Of a stretch of 64,000 bases of DNA, positions 18,712 through 29,530 are shown piece after piece (position 1 is the first letter of the stretch; every line of letters starts with the position of its first letter). Source of the stretch: Natronohydrobacter thiooxidans (GTDB lineage: Bacteria > Pseudomonadota > Alphaproteobacteria > Rhodobacterales > Rhodobacteraceae); assembly GCF_001884735.1 (NCBI RefSeq), contig NZ_MJAP01000019.1, positions 1 through 64,000 of the forward strand, in the 5' to 3' direction. Both the position numbers and the translations under genes were made by a program. The notes under the pieces were generated by a model. The model had not been told where the DNA came from, made no database searches, and saw nothing but the letters and a program-made list of their open reading frames with translations.

Positions 18712-21700
18712 GTGCAATTCAATCGTCTGCGTCTCAATGGCTTCAAGAGCTTCACGGACCCCACGGATCTGGTGATCCATGCGGGTCTGACCGGCGTTGT
18801 CGGCCCCAATGGCTGCGGCAAGTCCAACCTGCTGGAAGCGCTGCGCTGGGTGATGGGCGAGAATCGCCCGACCGCGATGCGCGGCGACGGCATGGAAGAT
18901 GTGATCTTCGCGGGCACCGATTCGCGTGGGGCGCGGCATTTTGCCGAAGTCAGCCTGCAGATCGACAATCGCGAGCGGCTGGCCCCAGCGGGTTTCAACG
19001 ATGCCGATACGCTGGATATCACCCGCCGCATCACCCGCGACGCGGGCAGCGCCTATAAGATCAATGGCAAGGAAGTCCGCGCGCGGGATGTGCAGATGCT
19101 GTTTGCCGACGCCTCGACCGGCGCGCATAGTCCGGCGCTGGTGCGGCAGGGACAAATCTCGGAGCTGATCAACGCCAAGCCCAAGGCGCGGCGGCGGATT
19201 CTGGAGGAAGCGGCGGGAATCTCGGGCCTCTATCAGCGCCGCCATGAGGCGGAATTGCGGCTGCGCGCGACCGAGACCAATCTGGAGCGCATCAGCGATG
19301 TGATCGAGCAGATGGCGGCGCAACTGGCGCAGCTTGCCCGGCAGGCGCGGCAGGCGGCGCGCTACCGCGAGATCGGCGAGAAGCTGCGCCGGATCGAGGG
19401 GCTGTTATTCTATCGCCGCTGGCGCGAAGCGGATCTGGCCCGCGCAGAGGCCGAAGAGGCGCTGCAGGCCGCGCTTCGCGACAATGCGGCGCTGGAACGT
19501 GCGGCGCGCGACGCGAGTGCGGCGCGTCTGGCGGCGGAGGATCAACTGCCCGGCCTGCGCGAGGAAGAAGCGGTCGCGGGCGCGGTAATGCAGCGGCTGG
19601 AAGTGCAGCGCGACACGCTGGCCAATGAGGAAGCCCGCGCCGCCGAGATCTTGCGCAACCTGCAGGCCCGCATTGTGCAGCTTGGCCGCGATATCGAGCG
19701 CGAGACCAGCCTGAACACCGATGCGCAGGAGATGATCACGCAACTGGGCTGGGAGCAGGAGCAGATCGCCAAGGCCAGCGAAGGTCAGGATGCGCTTGTG
19801 GCGGAAGCGGCGGCGCTGGCCTCGGACGCGGCGCATGCCTTGCAGGAGCATGAATCGGCGCTGGGGACGGCGACGGAAGATGTGGCGCGGCTGGCGGCGC
19901 AGCACCAGTCGCTTGAGCGCCAGATCCGTGATCTGCAAGCTGCGCTGACCAAGGCAGAGGACGCGCGCGGCGCGGCGCAGCGCGCGAAATCCGAGGCCGA
20001 GGCGGCCTTGGCGGCGCTGGATGGGGATGTGTCGCAGGCCGTGGCGGAACTGGAGGCGATACGCGATCTGACCGAGGATGCCGAGGCCACGCTGGGCACG
20101 CTGGAACAGACCCGCAGCGCCGCGCAGAGCGAAGAGGCCGAGGCGCGCAGCGCGCTGGCCGAGGCCGAAGGCGCGGCGAGCACTCTGCGCGCCGAACTTG
20201 CGGCGCTGACCCGGCTGCTGGAGCGTGACCGCAGCGATGGCGCGCGGTTGCTGGACCAGTTGCGGGTGGCGCCGGGGTTTGAGCAGGCTTTGGGCGCGGC
20301 GCTGGGCGATGATCTGCAGGCGCCGCTGGCCAAGGGCGGATCGGGCTGGGTCGCGCTGGAGCCCTACCCCGAGCCACAACCCCTGCCCGAGGGGATTGCG
20401 CCCCTCGCCCCGCATGTGACCGGCCCGGAGGCGCTGCTGCGGCGGCTGAGCCAGATCGGGATTGTCGAGGGGCCGGAGGGGGCTGCGCATCAGGCGGCGT
20501 TGCGCCCCGGTCAGCGTCTGGTCTCGCGCACGGGCGATCTGTGGCGCTGGGACGGGCTACATCTGGCCGCCAAGGACGCGCCCAGTGCCGCCGCCCTGCG
20601 CCTGCAGCAGATGAACCGGCGCGATGCGCTGCGCCGCGACATGGACGCGCAAGAGGCGCGGCTTGACGCGCTGCGCGGCGCGCATCAGGCGCAGAAAGCG
20701 CGGCTGGAGGAATTGAACCATGCCGAGCAGCAGGCGCGCGATGCGCGGCGGGCAGCGGATCAGCGGCTGATGGAGGCCACGCGCGCGCTGTCGCGGGCGG
20801 AATCCTCGCAATCCAGCGCGCAAAGCCGGGTCGAGACGGCGACGGCGCAGATGGAGCGGCTGGCGCTGGAGACGACCGAACTGCGCCAGACCGAGCAGGG
20901 CTTGCAGGCACAGATGGCCGATCTGGACGATCTGGAGGTCGCGCGCCGCGAGATCGAGATGCTGCGTATGGCGGTGGAAAGCGCGCGGATCGCGATGATG
21001 TCGCGGCGCGCGCAGGCCGATGAGGCGCGGCGCGAGGCCACTGCCCGCGTGAGCCGCGCGCAGGAGATCACGAAATCTCTGAGCGGCTGGCGGCACCGGC
21101 TGGAAACGGCGGATGGCCGGATCGCGGACCTTTCTGCGCGCAAGGCCGGGGCCGAGGCTGAGTTGAAAGAGGCCAGCGCCGCGCCGGAAGAGATGGCATT
21201 GCGCCGCGCGGCCCTTGGCGATGAGCTTGCCCGCGCCGCGACGCGGCTGGCGGCTGCGCGCGACGCGCTCTCTGCCGGGGACAGCGCCTTGCGGGCGGCG
21301 ACCGAGGCGGAACGGGCGGCGGAACGCGCGGCCTCTGACGGGCGCGAGGGGCGCGCGCGGGCTGAGGCCCGGCGCGACGCGGCGCGCGAAAGCGTGGCGG
21401 TGGCTGCGGCCCGGATCGAGGAAGAACTTGACTGCACGCCCGAGGTGCTGCTGGCGCAATTGCAGGCCGACCCCGAAGAGATGCCCGAAGCGCGCGTCAT
21501 GGAGGAAGAACTGAGCCGGTTGCGCCGGGCGCGCGATGCGCTGGGGGCGGTGAATCTGCGCGCCGAGGAAGATGCGCGCGAAGTGCAGGGCGAGCATGAT
21601 CTTCTGGTGCAGGAAAAGGCCGATCTGGAAGCGGCGATCAGCAAGCTGCGCGCAGGCATTACCGCGCTGAACCGGGAAGGGCGCGAGCGGTTGCTGGCGG

Positions 21701-22161
21701 CCTTCGACAAGGTGAATGCAAATTTCACCACGCTTTTCACCCATCTTTTTGCAGGCGGTGAGGCGCGGCTGGTGCTGGTGGAAAGCGATGATCCGCTGGA
21801 AGCCGGGCTTGAGATCATGTGCCAGCCACCGGGCAAGAAACTCTCGACGCTCTCGCTGCTGTCGGGGGGCGAGCAGACGCTGACGGCACTGGCGCTGATC
21901 TTCGGGGTGTTTCTGGCCAATCCCGCGCCGATCTGCGTGCTCGACGAGGTGGATGCACCGCTGGATGATGCCAATGTGGCGCGGTTCTGTGATCTCTTGG
22001 ACGAGATGACGCGCCGGGCCGACACGCGCTATCTGATCATCACCCATAACGCGCTGACCATGGCGCGGATGGACCGGCTGTTCGGTGTGACCATGGCCGA
22101 GCGCGGGGTCAGCCAGCTGGTCAGTGTCGATCTGAAAGCCGCAGAGACATTGGTGGCGTGA
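18712..22161 (+). CDS. smc: chromosome segregation protein SMC
   Basis: ATPase of the condensin-like SMC-ScpAB complex that compacts and separates chromosomes. The 1149-residue chain shows the N-terminal half-ATPase with Walker A GPNGCGKSNLLEA, long Ala/Glu/Arg-rich coiled coils (about residues 170-505 and 640-990), a hinge at about 515-620, and the C-terminal half-ATPase with LSGGEQTLTALAL and Walker B ICVLDEVDAPLDDAN. A GTG start at 18712 gives the family N-terminus VQFNRLRLNGFKSF; a longer TTG-initiated frame from 18655 is less likely. TTGACT at 18650-18655 could be its -35 element. scpA/scpB are not in the window. Confidence 0.95.
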   Translation: MQFNRLRLNGFKSFTDPTDLVIHAGLTGVVGPNGCGKSNLLEALRWVMGENRPTAMRGDGMEDVIFAGTDSRGARHFAEVSLQIDNRERLAPAGFNDADTLDITRRITRDAGSAYKINGKEVRARDVQMLFADASTGAHSPALVRQGQISELINAKPKARRRILEEAAGISGLYQRRHEAELRLRATETNLERISDVIEQMAAQLAQLARQARQAARYREIGEKLRRIEGLLFYRRWREADLARAEAEEALQAALRDNAALERAARDASAARLAAEDQLPGLREEEAVAGAVMQRLEVQRDTLANEEARAAEILRNLQARIVQLGRDIERETSLNTDAQEMITQLGWEQEQIAKASEGQDALVAEAAALASDAAHALQEHESALGTATEDVARLAAQHQSLERQIRDLQAALTKAEDARGAAQRAKSEAEAALAALDGDVSQAVAELEAIRDLTEDAEATLGTLEQTRSAAQSEEAEARSALAEAEGAASTLRAELAALTRLLERDRSDGARLLDQLRVAPGFEQALGAALGDDLQAPLAKGGSGWVALEPYPEPQPLPEGIAPLAPHVTGPEALLRRLSQIGIVEGPEGAAHQAALRPGQRLVSRTGDLWRWDGLHLAAKDAPSAAALRLQQMNRRDALRRDMDAQEARLDALRGAHQAQKARLEELNHAEQQARDARRAADQRLMEATRALSRAESSQSSAQSRVETATAQMERLALETTELRQTEQGLQAQMADLDDLEVARREIEMLRMAVESARIAMMSRRAQADEARREATARVSRAQEITKSLSGWRHRLETADGRIADLSARKAGAEAELKEASAAPEEMALRRAALGDELARAATRLAAARDALSAGDSALRAATEAERAAERAASDGREGRARAEARRDAARESVAVAAARIEEELDCTPEVLLAQLQADPEEMPEARVMEEELSRLRRARDALGAVNLRAEEDAREVQGEHDLLVQEKADLEAAISKLRAGITALNREGRERLLAAFDKVNANFTTLFTHLFAGGEARLVLVESDDPLEAGLEIMCQPPGKKLSTLSLLSGGEQTLTALALIFGVFLANPAPICVLDEVDAPLDDANVARFCDLLDEMTRRADTRYLIITHNALTMARMDRLFGVTMAERGVSQLVSVDLKAAETLVA

Positions 22162-22227
22162 TTTCCGCTCGACAAGGGCAGTGCTTCGCGGTTAGCTGAA
22201 CGTGTGAAGCAAATTTGCGGTCCTGCC

Positions 22228-23472
22228 ATGTCCCCTGCTGCGCGCGCGCCCCTGATGACACCTGTTCTGATCGGGGGCTGTATCATCATCATGATCAGCT
22301 TCGCGATCCGCGCGAGTTTCGGGGTGTTCCAGATCCCGATTGCCGAGGAATTCGGCTGGCTGCGGGCCGAATTCTCGCTTGCAATCGCGATCCAGAATCT
22401 GGCCTGGGGGATCGGCCAGCCGATTTTCGGTGCGATTGCGGAACGTTTCGGGGACCGGCGGGCGATCATCCTTGGCGCGCTGGTCTATGCGGCGGGGCTG
22501 GTGCTGTCATCCTTCGCAGTCACGCCCGGCGCGCATCAGGTGTTGGAAATCCTTGTGGGCTTCGGGGTCGCGGGCACCGGCTTCGGGGTGATCCTCGCGG
22601 TGGTCGGGCGGGCGGCATCCGATGAAAACCGATCGCTGGCGCTGGGTATTGCGACAGCGGCAGGCAGTGCGGGGCAGGTTTTCGGCGCACCGGTCGCGGA
22701 GATCCTGCTGAGTTTCTATTCGTGGCAGATGGTGTTTGTGATCTTTGCCGCTGCCGTCCTGCTGACGCTGCTGGCGCTGCCGATGATGCGCAGCCCGGCC
22801 CCGGCCAGCCGGGGCGAGCTGGAACAGAGCATGGGGCAGGCGCTGACGCAGGCCTTTCGTGACCCGAGCTTCACGCTGATTTTCCTTGGCTTCTTTTCCT
22901 GCGGCTATCAGCTGGCCTTTGTCACCGCGCATTTCCCGGCGATGGTGACCGAGATGTGCGGACCGATTGCCCCGGACGGGATGCTGGCAGCATTCGGGAT
23001 CACGACCACATCGGCGCTGGGGGCTGTGGCGATTTCGCTGATCGGTCTGGCCAATATCGGCGGCACGATTGCGGCGGCCTGGCTCGGCAAGCGCTATTCC
23101 AAGAAATACCTGCTGGCCTCGATCTATATGGCGCGGACCGTGGTGGCGGCGGCCTTCATCCTGTCGCCGATCACACCGGGATCGGTGCTGCTGTTTTCTC
23201 TGCTGATGGGGGGATTGTGGCTGGCCACGGTGCCGCTGACCTCGGGGCTGATCGCGCATATCTACGGGCTGCGCTATATGGGCACGCTCTATGGCATCGT
23301 GTTTTTCAGCCATCAGCTGGGCAGTTTTCTGGGGGTCTGGCTGGGGGGCAGGCTCTATGATCTGCATGGCGATTACACGCTGGTCTGGTGGGTGGGGGTC
23401 GCGGTCGGGCTGTTTTCGGCGATTGTGCATCTGCCGGTGAAGGAACGGGCGCTGAACCTGCGGCCTGCCTGA
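22228..23472 (+). CDS. MFS transporter (oxalate/formate antiporter-like subgroup)
   Basis: A 414-residue, 12-segment major facilitator protein. It starts with APLMTPVLIGGCIIIMISFA, with GDRRAIILGALVYAAGLVLS corresponding to the conserved loop after helix 2. The C-terminal half contains GFFSCGYQLAFVTAHFPAMV and FFSHQLGSFLGVWLGGRLYD, a pattern I associate with monocarboxylate/oxalate-formate-type MFS members. The substrate is unknown. Start uncertain: ATG at 22228 or an in-frame GTG at 22204. It stands alone, 66 bp after smc. Confidence 0.85.
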   Translation: MSPAARAPLMTPVLIGGCIIIMISFAIRASFGVFQIPIAEEFGWLRAEFSLAIAIQNLAWGIGQPIFGAIAERFGDRRAIILGALVYAAGLVLSSFAVTPGAHQVLEILVGFGVAGTGFGVILAVVGRAASDENRSLALGIATAAGSAGQVFGAPVAEILLSFYSWQMVFVIFAAAVLLTLLALPMMRSPAPASRGELEQSMGQALTQAFRDPSFTLIFLGFFSCGYQLAFVTAHFPAMVTEMCGPIAPDGMLAAFGITTTSALGAVAISLIGLANIGGTIAAAWLGKRYSKKYLLASIYMARTVVAAAFILSPITPGSVLLFSLLMGGLWLATVPLTSGLIAHIYGLRYMGTLYGIVFFSHQLGSFLGVWLGGRLYDLHGDYTLVWWVGVAVGLFSAIVHLPVKERALNLRPA

Positions 23473-23486
23473 ACGCCGCTGTTCTA

Positions 23487-23511
23487 TTTGAGTATTTTTG
23501 GCAAGAAAATG
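23487..23511 (-). repeat. extragenic repeat copy between MFS and flavoprotein genes
   Basis: On the minus strand it reads GACATTTTCTTGCCAAAAATACTC. It lies between convergent genes, just at the stop of the flavoprotein gene. Unlike the other copies, no GC-rich hairpin follows it. Confidence 0.55.
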
Positions 23512-24675
23512 TCAGAACCGGGCGGCATGGGAGCCGGCCCAATGGCCCGTGGCAAGGCAGGCGGTCAAGAGATAGCCGCCGGTGGGCGCTTCCCAGTCGA
23601 GCATTTCGCCTGCGGCGAAGGTGCCGGGCCAGCCCTGCAGCATCAGCCCATCGGTGAGCGCCGCGCGGGGGATGCCGCCTGCGGTCGAGATCGCCTCGTC
23701 CAGCGGGCGGGGGCCGCGAAGCGGGAGCGCGAGCGTCTTGAGTTGCGCGGGGGCGGCGGGGATATCGCGGGCCAGTTCGAGCGCGAGGGCGAGCCGCGCG
23801 CCATCGAGCTTCAGCGCGCGGCGCAGCCGGTTCTTGGTGGAAAGTCTGGCGGGCTGGCGCGCGAGGCGCTCTGTGATCTGCCCTTGGGTCAGGTCGGGGA
23901 AAAGGTCGATGCTGAGCGGCGCCCCTTCGCGCAGCTTGCGCGACAGGGCATAGATCGCGCCGCCCTCGACCCCCTTGGCAGAGAGGACAAATTCGGCGCG
24001 GATGGACTGGTTACCCGCGCTGAGCCGCGCACCCTTGATCGGCTGGCCGAAATGCGCGGTCATATGCGACGACCATGTGACGCAAAAGCCCATATTGGCG
24101 GGCTGGAACGGCGCCAGCGGGATGCCACGCGCCGCAAGATAGCCGGTCCATGCCCCGTCAGAGCCCAGCCGCGCCCAGCTTGCGCCGCCAAGCGCAAGCA
24201 CTGTGACCTGCGGCACGAGACTGCGGGGGCCGTCGGGGGTGGCGAAATCGAACGCGCCGCCCTGCCAGGACCAGCCGCGCCGCAACTCCACGCCGATCCG
24301 GTCGAGCCGCGCCAGCCAGGTCCGCAGCAGTGGCGAGGCCTTCATCGCCCTGGGAAAGACGCGGCCGGATGAGCCGGTGAAGAGATCTTGGCCGAGCGCT
24401 TCGGCCCAGGCGCGGATCTGATCGGGGCCGAACTGGCGCAGCATGGGGGCGAGCCAGTCGCGGGCTTCGGCATATTGCGCGATCTGGGCGTCGAGCGGGG
24501 CTGCGTTCATCAGGTTCAGCCCGGATTTTCCGGCCATCAGGAACTTGCGCGCGGGCGAGGGTTTTGCCTCGCAGATCACGACCCGCCGCCCGGCCTGCGC
24601 CATGCGCTCCGCCGCCATCAGCCCGGCAGGACCGGCGCCGATTACAAGGGCATCTATGGGTTCGGACAGGGGCAT
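23512..24675 (-). CDS. HI0933-like NAD(P)/FAD-dependent flavoprotein (TIGR03862-type)
   Basis: A 387-residue flavoprotein. The FAD dinucleotide-binding motif VIGAGPAGLMAAERMAQAG is at the N-terminus, followed by the family signature RKFLMAGKSGLNLMNA. A second family segment is VLALGGASWARLGSDGAW. The C-terminal ATGxG-like part is FAAGEMLDWEAPTGGYLLTACLATG. The reaction is not known for this family. The gene has no co-directional neighbour, and its start is 96 bp from the divergent EEP gene. Confidence 0.85.
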   Translation of the reverse strand: MPLSEPIDALVIGAGPAGLMAAERMAQAGRRVVICEAKPSPARKFLMAGKSGLNLMNAAPLDAQIAQYAEARDWLAPMLRQFGPDQIRAWAEALGQDLFTGSSGRVFPRAMKASPLLRTWLARLDRIGVELRRGWSWQGGAFDFATPDGPRSLVPQVTVLALGGASWARLGSDGAWTGYLAARGIPLAPFQPANMGFCVTWSSHMTAHFGQPIKGARLSAGNQSIRAEFVLSAKGVEGGAIYALSRKLREGAPLSIDLFPDLTQGQITERLARQPARLSTKNRLRRALKLDGARLALALELARDIPAAPAQLKTLALPLRGPRPLDEAISTAGGIPRAALTDGLMLQGWPGTFAAGEMLDWEAPTGGYLLTACLATGHWAGSHAARF

Positions 24676-24771
24676 GGCGGGCTTTAACAGAGTTTTGAGG
24701 AATGAGTCTTATTGTGAAATAGCGCGCGAGACCACATAGTTGTGAGGAGCAGATATAGACAAAGTCCGCAA

Positions 24772-25509
24772 ATGTCCGAACTGATCGTAAGTTCCTATAA
24801 CATCCACAAGGCGGTTGGCACCGACATGCGCCGTGACCCGGCACGCACGGTACAGGTGATCCGGGAGATCGGCGCGGATATCGTCGCCTTGCAGGAGGTT
24901 GACCGGCGTTTCGGCGACCGCAGGGGCGTGCTGGACCCGGACCTCTTGCAAAGCGAAACCGGCCTGACACCGCTTGCGCTGACCGACCGGCTGGGGACGC
25001 GCGCGCATGGCTGGCATGGCAATCTGCTGCTGCTGCGCGGCGCGGAAGTCGAGCAGGCGCAGGCTGTGACCCTGCCCGGACTGGAGCCGCGTGGGGCGAT
25101 CATCGCGGATATCCGGATGAACGGTCAGCCCTTGCGGGTGATCGCGGCGCATCTGGGGCTGCTGCATCAGTCGCGCCTGTTGCAGGCGCAGTTCCTGACC
25201 AAGGAGATTGACAGCGGGGATGGGCGGCCGACATTGGTAATGGGGGATTTCAACGAGTGGCGGCTCGGAGCGGGTTGCTCGCTGATGCCCTTGCGCCGGG
25301 GCTTGCGGGCGGTGAAGCGTTCGGCGGATACGATCGCGAGTTTTCCCGCGCAGATGCCCATGCTGCCCCTGGACCGGATCATCGGCTGCAGGCGCGCGGA
25401 GGTTTTTGATCTGCGCGTACATGACAGTGCCCTGGCGCGCAGGGCGTCGGATCACCTGCCGATCCGCGCGGCGCTGAGGCTGTCAGAGGCGCAGAGCGCG
25501 GTGGTTTGA
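24772..25509 (+). CDS. endonuclease/exonuclease/phosphatase (EEP) superfamily protein
   Basis: A 245-residue EEP-fold hydrolase. It shows VSSYNIHKAVGTD (conserved Asn), ALQEVDRRFGD (catalytic Glu), a mid-domain strand with a catalytic-type His in VIAAHLGLLHQSR, MGDFNEW (conserved Asp/Asn) and the C-terminal [12 protein letters not shown] (catalytic Asp-His). All expected metal and catalytic residues seem present, so the gene appears intact. Substrates of the family range from DNA to phospholipids; unknown here. The 3' part of the gene (from about 25281) is repeated twice downstream in degenerate form. Confidence 0.85.
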   Translation: MSELIVSSYNIHKAVGTDMRRDPARTVQVIREIGADIVALQEVDRRFGDRRGVLDPDLLQSETGLTPLALTDRLGTRAHGWHGNLLLLRGAEVEQAQAVTLPGLEPRGAIIADIRMNGQPLRVIAAHLGLLHQSRLLQAQFLTKEIDSGDGRPTLVMGDFNEWRLGAGCSLMPLRRGLRAVKRSADTIASFPAQMPMLPLDRIIGCRRAEVFDLRVHDSALARRASDHLPIRAALRLSEAQSAVV

Positions 25510-25618
25510 CTGGGCGCGCTGCAGGCCAGTGCTGCGGTTGCGGGAGAACCAGTGTGCGGTGACTGGTCCGGAGAGGCGCCGCGACCGTGGGCCGGGGTTG
25601 CCGGGGTTGCCGGGAGAG

Positions 25619-25907
25619 GCTGATGTCCCTGCGCCGGAGGTGCAAGCAGTGACGTGCTCGGTGGATGTAATCGCGCGTTTCCCCTCCCGCCGCAGATGGC
25701 CATGCGGCCGCTGGATCAGTTCATCGGCTGCGGGCCTGCGGAGGTCATGGGGTGGTGCGCTCGTTGTGGTGCACAGGCAGATGGGCGGCATGACGGCACC
25801 GTAGTGGTACTGCGCGTCTGACGGTATTCTGGCGCGCAGGGCGTCGGATCACCTGCCGATCCGCGCGGCGCTGAGGCTGTCAGAGGCGCAGAGCGCCGTG
25901 GTCTGAC
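25619..25907 (+). pseudogene. degenerate copy 2 of EEP gene 3' end
   Basis: Aligns by eye with 25281-25509. Shared stretches include GGATCAGTTCATCGGCTGCG against GGATCATCGGCTGCAGG, and a nearly identical block of about 88 bp (25834-25921 against 25436-25523) encoding [17 protein letters not shown] and reaching beyond the stop codon. Indels and in-frame stops break the frame, so it is not translated as an EEP domain. Confidence 0.7.
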
Positions 25908-26005
25908 TGGGCGCGCTGCGGGCCGGAGTTGCGGTTGCGGGAGAAGCGGTGTGCGGTGATTTGCCGGAAAGGCGCCCTGGCGAGGTTGCCGGGTTGCCGG
26001 GACGG

Positions 26006-26260
26006 GGTGATGCGCTTGCGCCGGAGGCGCAAGCAGTGACGCGCTCGGCGAATGCGATCGCGCATGTGCTGCCGCAGATGCCCGTGCTGCCCTTGGGCCG
26101 GATCATCGGCTGGAGGCGCGCGGAGGTCATGGGGTGCTGGGCCATCTGCGGCGCAGTAGCCGATCTGCGCGGGCATGACGGCGCCTTCGCGGTGCGTCGC
26201 GAATGACGGCATTCTGGCGCGAAAGGCGTCGGACCATCTGCCGATCCGTGCGGCGAAACC
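26006..26260 (+). pseudogene. degenerate copy 3 of EEP gene 3' end
   Basis: The third and most diverged unit. It keeps GATGC.CTTGCGCCGGAGGCGC, CCGCAGATGCCCGTGCTGC, CGGATCATCGGCTGGAGGCG and the end block GGCGTCGGACCATCTGCCG. The frame is interrupted, and similarity is lost after about 26255 where copies 1 and 2 continue to match each other. Confidence 0.65.
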
Positions 26261-26499
26261 CGGCGCGGGTAAAACGCGCAGTGCGGAATCTGTCTCGGGC
26301 ATGGAATGCGGCAGTCGGTGCCGCATTCGGCAAAAAGCGGATCAGGCCGCAGCACATGCGTGACCGGCAAGGCGGGGTGACTCCGCCCCGGAGGCCCGGG
26401 ATGACCATCTGTTGCACAGGTTTCAGGGCGCACTGCTTGCTCAATCGCCCTTGCAGGGCTATGTGTGCGCGGTCCGACACGAAGCGCAAGAGAGCCCCG

Positions 26500-27819
26500 A
26501 TGGCCGATCCGAAGAAGCTGTTCATCAAGACCTATGGCTGCCAGATGAATGTCTATGACAGCGAACGCATGGCCGAAGCGCTGGGCGCGTCGGGCTATGT
26601 CACGACGGAACGGGTGGAAGACGCGGATATGATCCTGCTCAATACCTGCCATATCCGCGAGAAGGCCGCCGAGAAGGTCTATTCGGAACTGGGGCGGTTC
26701 AAGCCGCTGAAAACCGCCAATCCTGATCTGAAAATCGGGGTTGCGGGCTGTGTGGCGCAGGCCGAGGGCGAGGAGATCATGCGCCGCCAGCCGCTGGTCG
26801 ATCTGGTGGTCGGGCCGCAGACCTATCACCGGCTGCCTGCGATGGAAGCGGCAGTGCGGGCGGGCGCGCGCGCGGTGGATACGGATTTCCCTGAAGAGGA
26901 CAAGTTCGAGCATCTGCCCAAAGCCCCGCGCGCCAAACGCGCCCCGGCGGCCTTTCTGACCGTGCAGGAGGGCTGCGACAAGTTCTGCGCCTTTTGCGTG
27001 GTGCCCTATACGCGCGGCGCCGAGGTCTCGCGACCCGTGGAGCGCGTGCTGCGCGAGGCGCGGGATCTGGTGGAACGCGGGGTGCGCGAGATCACATTGC
27101 TGGGCCAGAATGTGAACGCCTATCACGGCGAGGGGGCGGGCGGCACCTGGGGGCTGGCGCGGCTGATTCGGGAGCTTGCGAAGATCGAGGGACTGGCGCG
27201 GATCCGGTTCACGACCTCGCACCCCAATGACATGGAGGATGACCTGATCGCCGCGCATGGGGATGAGCCGAAGCTGATGCCCTATCTGCATCTGCCGGTG
27301 CAATCGGGCAGCGACCGGATATTGAAAGCTATGGCGCGCAAGCACACGGCGGAACAATACCTGCGGTTGATCGACCGGCTGCGCGCGGCGCGGCCTGACC
27401 TGCTGCTCTCGGGCGATTTCATCGTGGGTTTTCCCGGCGAGACTGATCAGGATTTCGAGGACACGCTCGCGCTGGTGCGCGAGGTGGGATATGGACAGGC
27501 TTATAGTTTCAAATACTCCGCCCGGCCCGGCACCCCGGCGGCTGAAAAGACGCCGGTGCCCGATGATGTGGCCAGCGACCGGCTCCATCGCCTGCAGGCG
27601 CTGCTGAGCGACCAGCAACGCGCGGCGCAGGAGGCGATGGTGGGGCGCGAGGTCTCGGTGCTGTTCGAGAAACCGGGGCGTATGGCCGGGCAGATGGTGG
27701 GCAAGTCGGATTATCTGCATGCGGTCCATGTCACCGATCCGTGCGCGCAAACGGGGCAGATCGCGCGGGTGCGCATTACCCGATCGGGGCCGAATTCGCT
27801 GGCGGGGGAACTGGTCTGA
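26500..27819 (+). CDS. miaB: tRNA-2-methylthio-N6-dimethylallyladenosine synthase
   Basis: Radical-SAM enzyme that adds the methylthio group to i6A37 in tRNAs. The 439-residue chain has the N-terminal UPF0004 domain with cluster cysteines in [23 protein letters not shown] and GVAGCVAQ, the radical-SAM CxxxCxxC at about residues 159-166 (GCDKFCAFC), and a C-terminal TRAM domain. The ATG at 26500 ([13 protein letters not shown]) is the family start; the frame is open far upstream, through the decayed EEP repeats, but that part is not conserved-looking. It is followed by phoH. Confidence 0.96.
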   Translation: MADPKKLFIKTYGCQMNVYDSERMAEALGASGYVTTERVEDADMILLNTCHIREKAAEKVYSELGRFKPLKTANPDLKIGVAGCVAQAEGEEIMRRQPLVDLVVGPQTYHRLPAMEAAVRAGARAVDTDFPEEDKFEHLPKAPRAKRAPAAFLTVQEGCDKFCAFCVVPYTRGAEVSRPVERVLREARDLVERGVREITLLGQNVNAYHGEGAGGTWGLARLIRELAKIEGLARIRFTTSHPNDMEDDLIAAHGDEPKLMPYLHLPVQSGSDRILKAMARKHTAEQYLRLIDRLRAARPDLLLSGDFIVGFPGETDQDFEDTLALVREVGYGQAYSFKYSARPGTPAAEKTPVPDDVASDRLHRLQALLSDQQRAAQEAMVGREVSVLFEKPGRMAGQMVGKSDYLHAVHVTDPCAQTGQIARVRITRSGPNSLAGELV

Positions 27820-27972
27820 TCCGGCCTGACCCGCAATATATTGTGTCACTTTAGCGAAATTTCTCCGAATCTGCGCTGCGGCGCAAATGAATGCTTGCGC
27901 GAGTCCGGGTCCGTTGGCAGCATGAAACTATCGACTCGCGGTCCATCCAACCACCACCTGAGGGAGATCTGC

Positions 27973-28981
<1,009 letters not shown>

Positions 28982-28989
<8 letters not shown>

Positions 28990-29515
28990 GGCGGCGCTAG
29001 TCGATGTGGTGATCGAGGATGCGCGCTGGGACGAGGATCATCTGACCGGACTGGCCGAGCGGGCGGCGCGGGCCACACTGGCGCATCTGGGCCTGCCCGC
29101 AGAAGGTTTTGAGATTGCGTGTCTGGCCTGCGATGACACGCGGATCGCGGCGCTGAATACCGAGTTTCGCGGCAAGGCGCAGGCGACCAATGTTCTCAGC
29201 TGGCCGACATGGGATCTCAGCGCGGAAGAAGATGGCGGCGCCCCTGATCTGCCCGAGCAGGGCGATGCGGATGACCCGGAAGCCTTGGGCGATATTGCGC
29301 TGTCCTATGACACCTGTGCGCGAGAGGCCGCCGAGCAGGGCAAGGCGTTTGACGCGCATCTGACGCATCTGATTGTCCATTCGGTGCTGCATCTGCTAGG
29401 ATATGACCATATCCGTGACAAAGATGCCGCGTTGATGGAAGAAACCGAAGTGGCGATACTTGCGCGACTCGGGGTGGCGGACCCATATGAAACCGGGGCC
29501 GAGATGCCCTTGTAA
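28982..29515 (+). CDS. ybeY: endoribonuclease YbeY, rRNA maturation factor
   Basis: Zinc-dependent RNase for 16S rRNA 3' maturation and ribosome quality control. The 177-residue chain has the H3-type metal site HLIVHSVLHLLGYDH and the NTEFRGKAQATNVLSWP strand. A GTG start at 28982 overlaps the phoH stop by 8 bp and has GAGGA upstream. The operon order phoH-ybeY-CBS/CorC-lnt is conserved across many bacteria. Confidence 0.94.
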
Positions 29516-29530
29516 CACCGGAAAGGACCG

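Larger units (their letters stand above)
25510..26499. other. non-coding region with two decayed copies of the EEP gene 3' end
   Basis: About 990 bp without an intact gene. Two degenerate tandem copies of the last roughly 230 bp of the EEP gene plus its downstream flank are recognisable (see the two pseudogene entries). Unit starts are near 25281, 25619 and 26006. The remainder, 26260-26499, shows no clear gene; it leads into miaB. Confidence 0.75.

Noticed and set aside
19736-20911. Pro/Ala/Arg-rich minus-strand frame inside smc
   Set aside because: Low-complexity antisense of the SMC coiled coil.
25281-26260. Repeat array as a CRISPR
   Set aside because: Units are 340-390 bp, gene-derived and degenerate, with no short regular repeats or cas genes.
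26203-26499. In-frame upstream extension of miaB through the EEP repeat remnant
   Set aside because: The added part is repeat-derived and lacks similarity to MiaB, which starts at [13 protein letters not shown].
25849-27849. Minus-strand open frame of about 666 codons across miaB and the decayed repeats
   Set aside because: No domain is recognisable and it spans the plus-strand miaB gene; GC-driven lack of stop codons explains it.
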